From contig NZ_JAGTXM010000001.1 of NCBI RefSeq assembly GCF_018252635.1, positions 744,122 to 808,121 on the forward strand: a DNA stretch of 64,000 nucleotides, given 5' to 3'. Under the pieces are notes generated by a model. It was not told the DNA's origin, made no database searches, and was given only the letters and a program-made list of their open reading frames with translations. A program made the position numbers and the translations under genes. The DNA comes from Citrobacter amalonaticus (lineage in GTDB: Bacteria > Pseudomonadota > Gammaproteobacteria > Enterobacterales > Enterobacteriaceae). Below are positions 54,723-64,000 of this stretch, one piece after another; position 1 is the stretch's first letter, and every line of letters begins with the position of its first letter.

Positions 54723-54808
54723 ATGCCAGCCATTAGCGCAGCCGCTGCGCATGACCAGAAAGACGAAATCTGCGATAATTACGTATTATTCCTTTAACAG
54801 AGAACGCT

Positions 54809-55480
54809 ATGCAGTACCCGATTAACGAGATGTTCCAGACCCTGCAAGGTGAGGGTTACTTTACCGGCGTCCCCGCCATTTTTATTCGTTTACAGGGATG
54901 CCCGGTTGGCTGTGCCTGGTGCGATACCAAACACACCTGGGATAAGCTTGAGGATCGGGAAGTCTCCCTGTACAGCATCCTGGCGAAAACCAAAGAGAGT
55001 GATAAATGGGGCGCGGCGAGCAGTGAAGATCTGCTGGCCGTGATTGGCCGACAAGGATACACCGCGCGTCATGTGGTGATTACCGGCGGCGAACCCTGCA
55101 TTCACGACCTGATGCCGCTCACTGACCTGTTGGAAAAGAACGGCTTTAGCTGCCAGATTGAGACCAGTGGTACGCACGAAGTGCGCTGTACGCCAAACAC
55201 CTGGGTGACCGTTTCTCCAAAGGTGAACATGCGTGGCGGTTATGACGTTCTGTCACAGGCGCTGGAACGCGCAAATGAGATCAAACACCCAGTTGGACGC
55301 GTACGTGATATTGAAGCGCTGGACGAACTGCTTGCCACGCTGAGCGACGATAAACCGCGGGTGATTGCGCTGCAACCCATCAGCCAGAAAGACGATGCTA
55401 CGCGTCTGTGCATCGAAACCTGTATTGCGCGCAACTGGCGCCTGTCGATGCAGACGCATAAGTATCTTAATATTGCCTGA
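54809..55480 (+). CDS. queE: 7-carboxy-7-deazaguanine synthase QueE
   Basis: QueE is a radical-SAM enzyme that turns 6-carboxytetrahydropterin into 7-carboxy-7-deazaguanine for queuosine synthesis. The product has 223 residues, the E. coli length. The cluster motif is RLQGCPVGCAWCDTKHTW (CX3CX2C) near residues 28-45, and VVITGGEPC is the family GGE motif. In E. coli high levels also block division under stress, so it may have a second role. It converges on queD, the preceding enzyme of the pathway, across a hairpin and a REP-like unit. Confidence 0.97.
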   Translation: MQYPINEMFQTLQGEGYFTGVPAIFIRLQGCPVGCAWCDTKHTWDKLEDREVSLYSILAKTKESDKWGAASSEDLLAVIGRQGYTARHVVITGGEPCIHDLMPLTDLLEKNGFSCQIETSGTHEVRCTPNTWVTVSPKVNMRGGYDVLSQALERANEIKHPVGRVRDIEALDELLATLSDDKPRVIALQPISQKDDATRLCIETCIARNWRLSMQTHKYLNIA

Positions 55481-55484
55481 TAAA

Positions 55485-55514
55485 AAGCCCGGCGCGTTAG
55501 CTTACCGGGCTCTT
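55485..55514. terminator. Hairpin at the end of queE
   Basis: AAAGCCCGG-cgcgttagctta-CCGGGCTCTT: a GC-rich 7-bp stem with A residues on the left and a weak T run on the right. It lies between convergent queE and queD. Confidence 0.6.
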
Positions 55515-55515
55515 C

Positions 55516-55554
55516 TGTTAGCCGAATAGACGCTTTACGTCGCTATCCGGCTAG
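55516..55554. repeat. REP-like unit between queE and queD
   Basis: TAGCCGAATAGACGC pairs with GTCGCTATCCGGCTA; a single diverged REP unit next to the queD stop. Confidence 0.6.
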
Positions 55555-55563
55555 GCGAAATGC

Positions 55564-55926
55564 TTATTCCCCGCGATACACACAGCCCGCCGTACAGGTC
55601 TCTTTCACCATCACTGCGCTCAGCAGAGGAACTGCCGGTTTGACCTGATCCCAAATCCATTGTGCCAGTACTTCGCTGGTCGGGTTTTCGAGTCCAGGAA
55701 TATCGTTCAGGTAGTAATGATCGAGCCTGTCATAAGTCGGCTTAAATGCGGCTTTTAACTCGGCAAAATCCATGATCCAACCGGTATGCGGGCAGACTTC
55801 ACCGGTAATTTCAAGACGCACCATAAATGAGTGACCATGCAGGCGGCCACATTTATGCCCTTCCGGTACGTGCGGCAGGCGGTGAGCGGCTTCGAAGGTG
55901 AAATCTTTAAACAAGGTGGTGGACAT
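55564..55926 (-). CDS. queD: 6-carboxy-5,6,7,8-tetrahydropterin synthase QueD
   Basis: QueD converts 7,8-dihydroneopterin triphosphate to 6-carboxytetrahydropterin with Zn2+, the step before QueE. The product has 120 residues, one fewer than E. coli. Zinc histidines are H15 (EAAHRLP), H30 and H32 (GRLHGHS), and the catalytic cysteine is C26. It is divergent from cysJ with a 305-bp gap. Confidence 0.97.
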   Translation of the reverse strand: MSTTLFKDFTFEAAHRLPHVPEGHKCGRLHGHSFMVRLEITGEVCPHTGWIMDFAELKAAFKPTYDRLDHYYLNDIPGLENPTSEVLAQWIWDQVKPAVPLLSAVMVKETCTAGCVYRGE

Positions 55927-56231
55927 TATTTACTCTCAAGAATGCAAAAAAACGCCGTAGGGTACCGTAAAGTACAATTTTTATCATTAGTTAAAAGGGC
56001 GCTAAGCAGCAGAATGCCACATATTAATGAGAAACACTGAATAACTATTTATATATCATACAGTTACTTAATCACTTTTGTCGTTAACAACTATAACTAA
56101 AACAGGTTAGTTCATTTGGTTATTTGTTATTTCCATCCCTTCTTTAATTGTTACTATCAGCGCCGTTACCCTTATCATCAGTTTGGATTTTATGACTGAA
56201 ATCCGCTTTGCTTACTGGAACATAACGACGC
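55927..56231. promoter_or_regulatory. queD-cysJ divergent region with probable CysB site
   Basis: A 305-bp AT-rich region without a gene. The part around 56107-56135, beginning TTAGTTCATTTGGTTATTTG, resembles the CysB-binding region of the E. coli cysJIH promoter, and the spacing to the cysJ start (about 100 bp) fits. The rest shows no clear structure. Confidence 0.5.
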
Positions 56232-58031
56232 ATGACGACACAGGCCCCACCTTCCGCTTTGCTTCCGCTGAACCCGGAGCAACTGGCACGCCTTCAGGCG
56301 GCCACCACCGATCTCACCCCCATGCAGCTTGCATGGGTTTCTGGCTATTTCTGGGGCACGCTGAATCAGCAACCCGGCGCTGTTGTTGCAACCCCGGCTC
56401 CTGCGGCTGAAATGCCGGGCATCACGCTTATCTCCGCATCACAAACGGGCAATGCGCGTCGTGTGGCGGAAGCACTGCGTGATGACCTGCTGGCGGCGAA
56501 ACTCAGCGTCACGCTGGTAAACGCGGGCGACTACAAATTCAAACAAATTGCCAATGAAAAGTTGCTGGTTGTCGTCACTTCTACACAAGGAGAAGGTGAA
56601 CCGCCGGAAGAAGCCGTCGCGTTGCATAAGTTCCTGTTCTCTAAAAAAGCACCGAAGCTCGAAAACACCGCATTTGCTATTTTTGGTCTGGGTGACACGT
56701 CATACGAGTTTTTCTGCCAGTCGGGCAAAGATTTTGACAGCAAGCTGGCGGAACTTGGCGGTGAGCGCTTGTTAGATCGCGTTGACGCAGATGTGGAATA
56801 CCAGACTGCCGCCGCCGAGTGGCGTGCCCGTGTGGTTGAAGTATTGAAATCACGTGCGCCGGTTGCGACACAGACTCAGGCGGTTGCCAGCGGAGCGGTA
56901 AATGAAATCCATACCAGTCCGTATACCAAAGAAGCACCGCTGAGCGCGGTGTTATCCGTGAATCAAAAAATCACCGGGCGTGACTCAGAGAAAGATGTTC
57001 GTCATATCGAAATCGATCTCGGTGATTCGGGTCTGCGCTACCAGCCTGGCGACGCGCTGGGCGTCTGGTATCAAAACGATCCGGCGCTGGTTAAAGAGAT
57101 GGTGGAACTGGTCTGGCTAAAAGGTGATGAGCCTGTAACGGTTAATGGTCAGTCTCTTCCGCTGTCCGAAGCGCTACAGTGGCATGTTGAACTGACCGTC
57201 AATACTGCCAATATCGTTGAAAACTACGCCACCTTAACGCGCAGTGAATCGTTGCTGCCGCTGGTCGGCGATAAGGCACAGTTGCAGCATTACGCCGCCA
57301 CGACGCCCATCGTCGATATGTTGCGCTTTTCGCCCGCGCAACTGGATGCACAAGCGTTGGTCGACCTGCTGCGTCCGTTGACGCCGCGCCTGTATTCCAT
57401 TGCCTCGTCTCAAGCGGAAGTGGAGAGCGAAGTGCATATCACCGTGGGTGCGGTGCGTTATGAAGTGGAAGGTCGCGCGCGTGCCGGTGGCGCATCCAGC
57501 TTCCTCGCCGATCGCGTCGAAGAAGATGGCGAAGTTCGTGTGTTCATCGAACATAACGATAACTTCCGCCTGCCGACGAATCCTGAAACCCCGGTGATTA
57601 TGATTGGTCCGGGAACCGGCATTGCGCCGTTCCGTGCCTTTATGCAACAGCGCGCCGCCGACGAAGCGTCCGGTAAAAACTGGCTGTTTTTTGGCAACCC
57701 CCACTTTACCGAAGATTTCCTCTACCAGGTGGAATGGCAGCGTTACGTCAAAGAAGGCGTGCTGAGCCGTATCGATCTCGCCTGGTCACGAGACCAAAAA
57801 GAAAAAGTCTATGTACAAGACAAACTGCGCGAACAGGGCGCAGAACTGTGGCGCTGGATTAATGACGGTGCGCACATTTATGTCTGCGGTGACGCTAATC
57901 GCATGGCGAAAGACGTTGAGCAAGCACTGCTGGACGTGATTGCTGAATTTGGTGCGATGGATGCGGAATCAGCGGATGAATTTTTAAGTGAGCTGCGCGT
58001 TGAGCGCCGTTATCAGCGAGATGTCTACTAA
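56232..58031 (+). CDS. cysJ: Sulfite reductase [NADPH] flavoprotein, alpha component
   Basis: CysJ passes electrons from NADPH through FAD and FMN to CysI. The product has 599 residues, the E. coli length. The flavodoxin domain (residues about 64-202) contains [15 protein letters not shown] and [14 protein letters not shown]; the FAD domain has RLYSIASSQ; the NADPH domain has [14 protein letters not shown] and [11 protein letters not shown]; it ends RRYQRDVY. The stop overlaps the cysI start (TAATG), so the two subunits are made together. Confidence 0.98.
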   Translation: MTTQAPPSALLPLNPEQLARLQAATTDLTPMQLAWVSGYFWGTLNQQPGAVVATPAPAAEMPGITLISASQTGNARRVAEALRDDLLAAKLSVTLVNAGDYKFKQIANEKLLVVVTSTQGEGEPPEEAVALHKFLFSKKAPKLENTAFAIFGLGDTSYEFFCQSGKDFDSKLAELGGERLLDRVDADVEYQTAAAEWRARVVEVLKSRAPVATQTQAVASGAVNEIHTSPYTKEAPLSAVLSVNQKITGRDSEKDVRHIEIDLGDSGLRYQPGDALGVWYQNDPALVKEMVELVWLKGDEPVTVNGQSLPLSEALQWHVELTVNTANIVENYATLTRSESLLPLVGDKAQLQHYAATTPIVDMLRFSPAQLDAQALVDLLRPLTPRLYSIASSQAEVESEVHITVGAVRYEVEGRARAGGASSFLADRVEEDGEVRVFIEHNDNFRLPTNPETPVIMIGPGTGIAPFRAFMQQRAADEASGKNWLFFGNPHFTEDFLYQVEWQRYVKEGVLSRIDLAWSRDQKEKVYVQDKLREQGAELWRWINDGAHIYVCGDANRMAKDVEQALLDVIAEFGAMDAESADEFLSELRVERRYQRDVY

Positions 58032-59743
58032 TGAGCGAAAAACATCCAGGGCCCCTGGTGGTCGAAGGTAAACTGACAGACGCCGAGCGCATGAAGCTGG
58101 AAAGCAACTATCTGCGCGGCACCATTGCTGAAGATTTAAATGACGGTCTCACCGGCGGTTTCAACGGTGATAACTTCCTGCTGATCCGTTTTCACGGAAT
58201 GTACCAGCAGGATGACCGTGATATCCGCGCCGAGCGTGCAGAGCAGAAGCTGGAGCCGCGTCACGCGATGCTGCTTCGCTGCCGTCTGCCGGGTGGCGTC
58301 ATCACCACCAAACAGTGGCAGGCAATTGATAAATTTGCCGGTGAAAATACGATTTACGGCAGCATTCGTCTTACCAACCGCCAGACGTTTCAGTTTCACG
58401 GGATTCTGAAGAAAAACGTGAAGCCGGTGCACCAGATGCTGCATTCCGTGGGGCTGGATGCGCTGGCGACGGCCAATGACATGAACCGTAACGTGTTGTG
58501 CACCTCGAACCCGTACGAGTCTGAGCTGCACGCCGAAGCCTATGAGTGGGCGAAAAAGATATCTGAGCATCTGCTGCCGCGCACCCGTGCCTATGCGGAA
58601 ATTTGGCTCGATCAGGAAAAAGTGGCGACAACGGATGAAGAGCCGATCCTGGGTCAGACCTATCTGCCGCGTAAGTTTAAAACCACGGTAGTGATCCCGC
58701 CGCAGAACGACATCGATCTGCACGCCAACGACATGAACTTTGTCGCGGTGGCGGAAAACGGCAAGCTGGTAGGCTTTAATCTGTTGGTGGGCGGCGGTCT
58801 TTCCATAGAGCACGGTAATAAGAAAACCTATGCCCGTACGGCAAGCGAGTTTGGTTATCTACCGCTGGAACATACGCTGGCCGTAGCGGAAGCGGTGGTG
58901 ACCACCCAGCGCGACTGGGGCAACCGTACCGATCGTAAGAATGCGAAAACCAAATACACCCTTGAGCGCGTCGGCGTTGAGACGTTCAAAGCGGAAGTGG
59001 AACGTCGGGCAGGCATCAAATTTGAACCGATTCGTCCTTATGAATTCACCGGTCGCGGCGATCGCATTGGCTGGGTGAAGGGCATCGACAATAAATGGCA
59101 CCTGACGTTGTTTATTGAAAATGGCCGAATCCTCGATTATCCGGGACGTCCACTGAAAACCGGCCTGCTGGAAATTTCCAAAATCCATAAAGGCGAGTTC
59201 CGTATTACCGCGAATCAGAATCTGATCATCGCGGGCGTCCCGGAAAGCCAGAAAGCGAAGATTGAAAAGATCGCGCAAGAGAGCGGTCTGATGAACACCG
59301 TGACGCCACAGCGCGAAAACTCTATGGCCTGTGTGTCGTTCCCGACCTGTCCGTTGGCGATGGCGGAGGCCGAACGTTTTCTGCCGACGTTTATCGATAA
59401 AATTGATGGCCTGATGGCGAAGCATCACGTGAGCGATGAGCATATTGTCATGCGTGTCACAGGATGTCCGAACGGTTGTGGTCGCGCGATGCTGGCGGAA
59501 GTGGGGCTGGTGGGGAAAGCGCCGGGGCGCTATAACCTGCATCTGGGCGGTAACCGAATTGGCACGCGTATTCCGCGCATGTTCAAAGAGAACATCACGG
59601 AACCGGAAATCCTTGATTCGCTGGACGAACTGATTGGGCGCTGGGCGAAAGAGCGCGAAGCGGGTGAAGGCTTCGGTGACTTTACGGTGCGTGCGGGCAT
59701 TATTCGCCCGGTGCTCGATCCCGCACGGGATTTCTGGGAATAA
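58031..59743 (+). CDS. cysI: Sulfite reductase [NADPH] hemoprotein, beta component
   Basis: CysI reduces sulfite to sulfide with six electrons, using siroheme joined to a [4Fe-4S] cluster. The product has 570 residues, the E. coli length. The cluster cysteines are in [13 protein letters not shown] (C434, C440) and [12 protein letters not shown] (C479, C483). Siroheme-contacting arginines are in the FHGI and [11 protein letters not shown] stretches. It begins inside the cysJ stop. A REP pair separates it from cysH. Confidence 0.98.
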   Translation: MSEKHPGPLVVEGKLTDAERMKLESNYLRGTIAEDLNDGLTGGFNGDNFLLIRFHGMYQQDDRDIRAERAEQKLEPRHAMLLRCRLPGGVITTKQWQAIDKFAGENTIYGSIRLTNRQTFQFHGILKKNVKPVHQMLHSVGLDALATANDMNRNVLCTSNPYESELHAEAYEWAKKISEHLLPRTRAYAEIWLDQEKVATTDEEPILGQTYLPRKFKTTVVIPPQNDIDLHANDMNFVAVAENGKLVGFNLLVGGGLSIEHGNKKTYARTASEFGYLPLEHTLAVAEAVVTTQRDWGNRTDRKNAKTKYTLERVGVETFKAEVERRAGIKFEPIRPYEFTGRGDRIGWVKGIDNKWHLTLFIENGRILDYPGRPLKTGLLEISKIHKGEFRITANQNLIIAGVPESQKAKIEKIAQESGLMNTVTPQRENSMACVSFPTCPLAMAEAERFLPTFIDKIDGLMAKHHVSDEHIVMRVTGCPNGCGRAMLAEVGLVGKAPGRYNLHLGGNRIGTRIPRMFKENITEPEILDSLDELIGRWAKEREAGEGFGDFTVRAGIIRPVLDPARDFWE

Positions 59744-59752
59744 CGTCTTATT

Positions 59753-59826
59753 GCCGGATGGTGGCGTGAACGCCTTATCCGGCCTACGGATTTTGTAGGC
59801 CTGATAAGCGAAGCGCCATCAGGCAG
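59753..59826. repeat. REP pair between cysI and cysH
   Basis: GCCGGATGGTGGCGTGAACG with TTATCCGGCCTACG, then an inverted unit GTAGGCCTGATAAGCG with GCCATCAGGC. It lies within the cysJIH operon. Confidence 0.85.
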
Positions 59827-59844
59827 TCAAACAGTGAGGAATCT

Positions 59845-60579
59845 ATGTCCAGACTCGATCTACACGCTCTGAACGCGTTGCCGAAAGTTGAGCGCGTGAT
59901 GGCACTGGCTGAAACCAACAGCCAACTGGAAAAACTTGACGCTGAGGGGCGCGTAGCCTGGGCGCTGGAGAATTTACCTGGCGAATACGTCCTTTCATCA
60001 AGCTTCGGGATTCAGGCGGCGGTCAGCCTGCATCTGGTGAATCAGATCCGCCCGGATATCCCGGTGATCCTCACCGATACCGGCTACCTGTTCCCGGAAA
60101 CGTACCAGTTTATTGATGAGTTGACGGACAAACTGAAGCTGAACCTGAAAGTCTATCGCGCCACCGAGAGCGCCGCCTGGCAGGAAGCGCGTTACGGTAA
60201 GCTTTGGGAGCAAGGCGTTGAGGGCATTGAGAAATACAATGCGATCAACAAAGTCGAACCGATGAACCGGGCACTGCAGGAACTGAATGCGCAAACCTGG
60301 TTTGCGGGACTGCGACGCGAACAGTCTGGCAGTCGTGCGCATCTGCCCGTGCTGGCTATCCAGCGTGGGGTTTTTAAAGTGCTGCCGATTATCGACTGGG
60401 ATAACCGCACGGTTTATCAGTACCTGCAAAAACACGGGCTGAAATACCATCCGTTGTGGGATCAGGGTTATCTTTCGGTCGGTGATACCCACACCACACG
60501 CAAATGGGAACCCGGCATGGCGGAGGAAGAGACCCGCTTCTTTGGTCTCAAGCGTGAATGCGGATTGCATGAAGGGTAA
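59845..60579 (+). CDS. cysH: Phosphoadenosine phosphosulfate reductase
   Basis: CysH reduces PAPS to sulfite and PAP with thioredoxin or glutaredoxin as electron donor. The product has 244 residues, the E. coli length. The PAPS-reductase fold shows [14 protein letters not shown] and [12 protein letters not shown]; the single catalytic cysteine is in the C-terminal tail ECGLHEG (C239). It lacks the extra cysteine pairs of APS reductases, so PAPS is the substrate. It is third in the cysJIH operon. Confidence 0.98.
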   Translation: MSRLDLHALNALPKVERVMALAETNSQLEKLDAEGRVAWALENLPGEYVLSSSFGIQAAVSLHLVNQIRPDIPVILTDTGYLFPETYQFIDELTDKLKLNLKVYRATESAAWQEARYGKLWEQGVEGIEKYNAINKVEPMNRALQELNAQTWFAGLRREQSGSRAHLPVLAIQRGVFKVLPIIDWDNRTVYQYLQKHGLKYHPLWDQGYLSVGDTHTTRKWEPGMAEEETRFFGLKRECGLHEG

Positions 60580-60594
60580 TCTCATCTTGATTAC

Positions 60595-60628
60595 ATACAT
60601 TCCATTCTTTATGGGTGGAATGTATTTC
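60595..60628 (+). terminator. Hairpin after cysH
   Basis: ATACATTCCA at 60595-60604 pairs perfectly with TGGAATGTAT at 60616-60625, followed by TTCTG. It lies 15 bp after cysH and probably ends the cysJIH transcript. Confidence 0.7.
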
Positions 60629-60695
60629 TGACTGTCACACTCTCTTCCTCACTTTTAATATAACCGTGTTGTTATTGACTTTAAGGCTCGCTTGC

Positions 60696-60723
60696 GTGTT
60701 CCTCGCGTCAGCGGGGATAACCG
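60696..60723 (+). CRISPR. Solitary decayed type I-E CRISPR repeat (relic)
   Basis: The 28-nt sequence begins GTGTTCCTCGCG and ends GCGGGGATAACCG. It matches the 29-nt type I-E repeat of Escherichia/Salmonella except for two C-to-T changes (positions 8 and 13) and loss of one A in the ATAAACCG tail. It lies between cysH and iap, where E. coli and Salmonella carry their type I-E CRISPR-cas locus. No second good repeat, no cas gene and no clear leader is present. A possible badly decayed neighbour ends ATAACCG at 60666. This is a remnant, not a working array. Confidence 0.8.
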
Positions 60724-60864
60724 AATATGTGATTGAGCTATTAACAATGCGAAATAAAAATCTGAAAGTGTTATCTCGAGCTGTTTTATAAATTGCTTTG
60801 TTTTACCCTTGGGGCGTTATTGTTGAAAGCTGTGACGTTTATTTATTACTAAGGGATCTGGATA

Positions 60865-61146
60865 ATGAAAAAAGTTATTTTGGTTTCAGCGTTGGCTCTA
60901 GTGTCAGGCTCTTCTTTTGCCGCAATTACAGAAACATGTCAGAAATATTTCGACGATGTTGACGCGCTGATTGTCCAGGCGTCAAAAACCAGCGAACAGG
61001 CGAAGCAGCAGATGGAAGCCATGAAACCGCAGCTCGAGCAGGCCAAAAAGCAGCTTGCGGATCTTCCTGCTGAAAATCAGGATGTTGGCTGTAAGCAAGG
61101 CGCCGATGCACTCGCGCAAATGAAGCAATCGATGGGTATTCAATAA
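60865..61146 (+). CDS. Small secreted helical protein (DUF5339-like)
   Basis: A 93-residue exported protein of unknown function. A Sec signal peptide is clear (KKVILVSALALVSGSSFA, cut near residue 19-20). The mature part of about 74 residues is charged and mostly helical, with many Q, A, K and E residues (AKQQMEAMKPQLEQAKKQLA) and two cysteines, C25 and C76, that could form a disulfide in the periplasm. It resembles the small DUF5339 family known only from enterobacteria; that assignment is from memory and moderate. It stands alone between the CRISPR relic and iap, with AAGGGATC before the ATG and a terminator-like stem after it. Confidence 0.75.
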   Translation: MKKVILVSALALVSGSSFAAITETCQKYFDDVDALIVQASKTSEQAKQQMEAMKPQLEQAKKQLADLPAENQDVGCKQGADALAQMKQSMGIQ

Positions 61147-61160
61147 TTTATTATTATACA

Positions 61161-61190
61161 GAGCATAATTAAAATTATTATGCTCAAAAT
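61161..61190. terminator. Hairpin after the small secreted protein gene
   Basis: GAGCATAA at 61161-61168 pairs with TTATGCTC at 61178-61185, 14 bp after the stop. The stem is AT-rich and has only a weak T run. Confidence 0.5.
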
Positions 61191-61210
61191 AATATTAACT
61201 GTTTATTTTG

Positions 61211-61240
61211 GCCGGAGTCGGGCGAATACCCTATCCGGCA
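61211..61240. repeat. REP-like unit after iap
   Basis: GCCGGAGTCGGGCGAA with TATCCGGC, a single diverged REP-like unit between convergent genes. Confidence 0.5.
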
Positions 61241-61251
61241 TTTCGCATTAA

Positions 61252-62289
61252 TTAACTCGCCTTTGCCAACTCTTTAACCAGTGGTAACATAATTCTCATG
61301 ACATCACGAGTGCGATGTTCAATGCGTCCAGGCAGGGCTTTATCGATATGCTGTTGATTATCAAGACGCACGTCGTGCCAGCTATTTCCCGCCGGGAAAG
61401 AGGCGGTTTTGGCGCGCTGTTGATAACCATCTTTCTTACCAAGGCTCCAGTTTGTCGCTTCGACGGACAGCACCGAAATTCCCGCTTTATCGAAGACCTC
61501 GGCGTCATTGCAGCAACCGGTGCCTTTGGGATAGGCCTTATTGAGGCCTGGATTGCTGGTGGCGGCAATTCCATGATTGTGCGCAATGGCTAGCGCCCGG
61601 TCGCGGGTTAACTTACGTACGGCTTCCGGGGTGCTTTGCCCGCTATTAAAATACAGTTTGTCACCGACGATCAGGTTGTCGAGATTAATCACCAGCAGCG
61701 TATTTTTCTTCTCAGCCGCGCTCATGCGCTTGAGCAAGTTTTCGGCTCCCAGCTTTCCCTCTTCCTCGCCGCTGGTGGCAATAAAACGAATGCCATATTC
61801 AGTCGGCACATCTTTGAGGCGTTCTGCCAGTTCAAGCATCACACCCAGACCGGCGGCGTTATCATCCACCCCTTGCAGAGTGAGCCCGCCAAGATTCGCG
61901 TCGGTGTCGGCGTCACTTTGCGGCGCGTAGGTATCCAGATGCGCCATGATAATAATCTGCTGCGGGGCTTTGCCTTCATGAGCGGCAATGACGGTACTGC
62001 CAGTCACGTTATGCCAGTTTTTGCGGTTATTTTTAGCGGTATAAATGTAGCGACTATTGAACGTGCGGATATCACTGCGATAGCCCATTTGCTCAAACTG
62101 CTGGCGTAAATAGTCAGCAGATAACATTTCTGCCGGAGAGCCTGTCATCCTTCCGGGGAAAACGGTTGCAATATGACGGGTCTGTGCTGTCGCAAATTCG
62201 CCTGGTTTTGGCGATGACGCCTGAGCGGGGACAATAAAACATACGCCGAACGCCAGGAGGGCAGAGAGACGGCGCGTCGCGGAAAACAT
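61252..62289 (-). CDS. iap: Alkaline phosphatase isozyme conversion aminopeptidase
   Basis: Iap is a periplasmic M28-family zinc aminopeptidase that removes N-terminal arginine from alkaline phosphatase. The product has 345 residues, the E. coli length. A signal peptide ends near PAQA (residue 24). Zinc-site stretches are MAHLDTYAP, GVDDNAAGLGVML, TSGEEEGKLGAENL and the late HDVRLDNQQHIDKALPGR. It is divergent from cysD. In E. coli CRISPR repeats lie just beyond its 3' end; here only one relic repeat remains. Confidence 0.97.
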   Translation of the reverse strand: MFSATRRLSALLAFGVCFIVPAQASSPKPGEFATAQTRHIATVFPGRMTGSPAEMLSADYLRQQFEQMGYRSDIRTFNSRYIYTAKNNRKNWHNVTGSTVIAAHEGKAPQQIIIMAHLDTYAPQSDADTDANLGGLTLQGVDDNAAGLGVMLELAERLKDVPTEYGIRFIATSGEEEGKLGAENLLKRMSAAEKKNTLLVINLDNLIVGDKLYFNSGQSTPEAVRKLTRDRALAIAHNHGIAATSNPGLNKAYPKGTGCCNDAEVFDKAGISVLSVEATNWSLGKKDGYQQRAKTASFPAGNSWHDVRLDNQQHIDKALPGRIEHRTRDVMRIMLPLVKELAKAS

Positions 62290-62563
62290 AGTGAGTCCTT
62301 AATAGCCAGCGGGAGAAGCCCTGAATACAAAGCAAAAATTTTAATCCATCTAGTATGAAACTGTGACCTCGCTAAAACAATTTCATTTGCTCTTAAATGC
62401 CCGAATTCCGGCGGGTTAAGCACTTTTTGATATTTGCTTTGCCAGATCGTTATTCCTTTGAGGAACTACTCATTCCAATTCGTAATTTCATTCGTTCTCC
62501 TGCGCTCCCTATAGTCGGGTTATCTGACGTGCTCGACATTTGCGGTATTGTAAAGGAACGGTT

Positions 62564-63472
62564 ATGGACCAAAAACGACTCACCCACCTGCGACAGCTGG
62601 AGGCCGAAAGCATCCACATCATTCGCGAGGTGGCAGCAGAATTTTCGAACCCGGTAATGCTGTACTCCATCGGTAAAGATTCCAGCGTCATGCTGCATCT
62701 TGCCCGTAAGGCATTTTACCCGGGCTCGCTGCCGTTTCCGCTGCTGCATGTCGATACCGGCTGGAAGTTTCGCGAAATGTATGAATTCCGCGATCGTACT
62801 GCCAAAGCGTACGGCTGCGAGCTGCTGGTACATAAAAACCCGGAAGGGGTGGCGATGGGCATCAATCCGTTTGTCCACGGCAGCGCCAAGCACACCGACA
62901 TTATGAAAACGGAAGGGCTGAAGCAGGCGCTGAACAAATACGGTTTTGACGCCGCATTTGGCGGCGCGCGTCGCGATGAAGAAAAGTCGCGAGCGAAAGA
63001 GCGCATCTACTCCTTCCGCGACCGCTTTCATCGCTGGGACCCTAAAAATCAGCGTCCTGAGCTGTGGCATAACTACAACGGGCAGATTAACAAGGGCGAA
63101 AGTATCCGCGTCTTCCCGCTGTCTAACTGGACGGAACAGGACATCTGGCAGTACATCTGGCTGGAAAACATTGAGATCGTCCCGTTGTATCTGGCGGCAG
63201 AGCGCCCGGTGCTGGAGCGTGACGGCATGCTGATGATGATCGATGACGATCGCATCGACCTGCAGCCTGGAGAAATGATCAAAAAACGGATGGTTCGTTT
63301 CCGCACCCTCGGCTGCTGGCCGCTGACCGGTGCCGTGGAATCAAACGCGCAAACGCTGCCGGAAATCATTGAAGAGATGCTGGTCTCGACCACCAGTGAA
63401 CGTCAGGGCCGCGTGATTGACCGCGACCAGGCGGGCTCTATGGAGCTGAAGAAACGTCAGGGGTATTTCTAA
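62564..63472 (+). CDS. cysD: Sulfate adenylyltransferase subunit 2
   Basis: CysD is the catalytic subunit of ATP sulfurylase, which forms APS from sulfate and ATP, driven by GTP hydrolysis in CysN. From the ATG at 62564 (after AAAGGAACG) it has 302 residues, the E. coli length. The PP-loop motif is [12 protein letters not shown] near residues 33-44; [17 protein letters not shown] and [16 protein letters not shown] are family stretches. It starts the cysDN(C) operon; the 274-bp gap to iap presumably holds a CysB-dependent promoter that I could not place. Confidence 0.98.
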   Translation: MDQKRLTHLRQLEAESIHIIREVAAEFSNPVMLYSIGKDSSVMLHLARKAFYPGSLPFPLLHVDTGWKFREMYEFRDRTAKAYGCELLVHKNPEGVAMGINPFVHGSAKHTDIMKTEGLKQALNKYGFDAAFGGARRDEEKSRAKERIYSFRDRFHRWDPKNQRPELWHNYNGQINKGESIRVFPLSNWTEQDIWQYIWLENIEIVPLYLAAERPVLERDGMLMMIDDDRIDLQPGEMIKKRMVRFRTLGCWPLTGAVESNAQTLPEIIEEMLVSTTSERQGRVIDRDQAGSMELKKRQGYF

Positions 63473-63481
63473 GGAGCCGCC

Positions 63482-64000
63482 ATGAACACCACACTTGCAC
63501 AACAAATCGCGAATGAAGGCGGCGTCGAAGCCTGGATGGTCGCCCAACAACACAAAAGTCTGCTGCGCTTTCTGACCTGCGGCAGCGTGGATGACGGCAA
63601 AAGCACTCTGATTGGCCGGCTGCTGCACGATACACGCCAGATTTATGAAGATCAGCTGTCATCGTTGCATAACGACAGCAAACGTCACGGTACGCAGGGA
63701 GAGAAACTGGATCTGGCGCTGCTGGTGGATGGCCTGCAGGCCGAGCGGGAGCAGGGGATTACCATTGACGTGGCGTATCGCTATTTCTCCACTGAGAAAC
63801 GCAAATTTATCATTGCGGATACCCCAGGGCATGAGCAATACACCCGTAATATGGCGACCGGCGCATCAACCTGCGATCTGGCGATCCTGCTGATCGATGC
63901 CCGTAAAGGTGTGCTGGATCAGACCCGTCGTCACAGCTTTATTTCAACACTGCTGGGGATAAAACATCTGGTGGTGGCGATCAACAAAATGGATCTGGTC
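63482..64000 (+). CDS. cysN: Sulfate adenylyltransferase subunit 1 (GTPase), 3' end cut by window
   Basis: CysN is the GTPase subunit of ATP sulfurylase and an elongation-factor-like protein. Only the first 173 codons lie in the window. The G-protein motifs are all present in this part: GSVDDGKST (G1), [11 protein letters not shown] (G2), DTPGHEQY (G3) and NKMD (G4) at the very end. The start ATG lies 9 bp after the cysD stop with ribosome site AAGGAG. Confidence 0.98.
   Translation, partial: MNTTLAQQIANEGGVEAWMVAQQHKSLLRFLTCGSVDDGKSTLIGRLLHDTRQIYEDQLSSLHNDSKRHGTQGEKLDLALLVDGLQAEREQGITIDVAYRYFSTEKRKFIIADTPGHEQYTRNMATGASTCDLAILLIDARKGVLDQTRRHSFISTLLGIKHLVVAINKMDLV

Noticed and set aside
54725-54808. 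Possible preQ1 or other riboswitch before queE
   Set aside because: The gap between the eno terminator and queE is under 90 bp and shows no pseudoknot-like preQ1 aptamer; nothing supports a riboswitch.
60768-60795. A second CRISPR repeat after the relic
   Set aside because: Only GTGTT, parts of the middle and ATAAA agree, and the distance of 44 nt from the first repeat does not fit the usual spacer; too weak to annotate.

Overview
The window is chromosomal backbone of an enterobacterium in the Escherichia/Salmonella/Citrobacter group. Gene order follows E. coli K-12 from ptrA to cysN almost gene for gene (read in the opposite direction to K-12 numbering), and most proteins have the length of their E. 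coli counterparts. Citrobacter is my best guess because of the mix of E. coli-like and Salmonella-like features (no mazEF, a glycerate kinase gene beside gudD), but the genus is not proven from sequence alone. No prophage, insertion sequence or resistance gene is visible, and no core gene is visibly broken.

Layout: 1-8 kb, ptrA (5' end cut), recB and recD. 8-11 kb, argA with paired ARG boxes, amiC, and three identical initiator tRNA genes. 11.6-18.5 kb, mltA, tcdA, csdE-csdA, ygdI, the sRNA gcvB divergent from gcvA, ygdD, rlmM. 18.6-28.9 kb, a rearranged L-fucose locus: fucI-fucK-fucU-fucR on the minus strand, and facing away a sugar ABC importer (ATPase, permease, binding protein), a LacI-type regulator and fucA. 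The usual permease gene fucP and the oxidoreductase gene fucO are missing. 29-36 kb, xni, sdaC-sdaB, ppnN, queF, syd. 36-38 kb, the regulatory RNA csrB, yqcC, truC, yqcA. 38.7-44 kb, glucarate genes gudP-gudX-gudD plus a glycerate kinase. 44-51 kb, barA, rlmD, relA, mazG. 51.6-56 kb, pyrG, eno, queE, queD. 56-64 kb, cysJIH, a CRISPR-repeat relic where many relatives carry type I-E CRISPR-Cas, a small secreted protein gene, iap, cysD and the start of cysN.

How the parts work together: cysD/cysN activate sulfate, cysH reduces PAPS and cysJ/cysI reduce sulfite, so the assimilatory sulfate pathway is nearly complete here. GudP imports glucarate/galactarate, GudD dehydrates glucarate, and the kinase can phosphorylate the glycerate made downstream. 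BarA is the sensor that, with UvrY, drives csrB, which lies 8 kb away with an intact UvrY-type palindrome. The fucose enzymes take fucose to dihydroxyacetone phosphate and lactaldehyde, here probably fed by an ATP-driven importer instead of a proton symporter.

The most interesting signals are: two identical perfect 16-bp palindromes in the fuc divergent promoter, exactly 240 bp apart, probably operators of the accessory LacI-type regulator; the solitary decayed type I-E CRISPR repeat with no cas genes; ERIC elements inside the initiator-tRNA operon and upstream of pyrG; and an unexplained stretch between yqcA and gudP with a long inverted repeat and an unidentified small reading frame.
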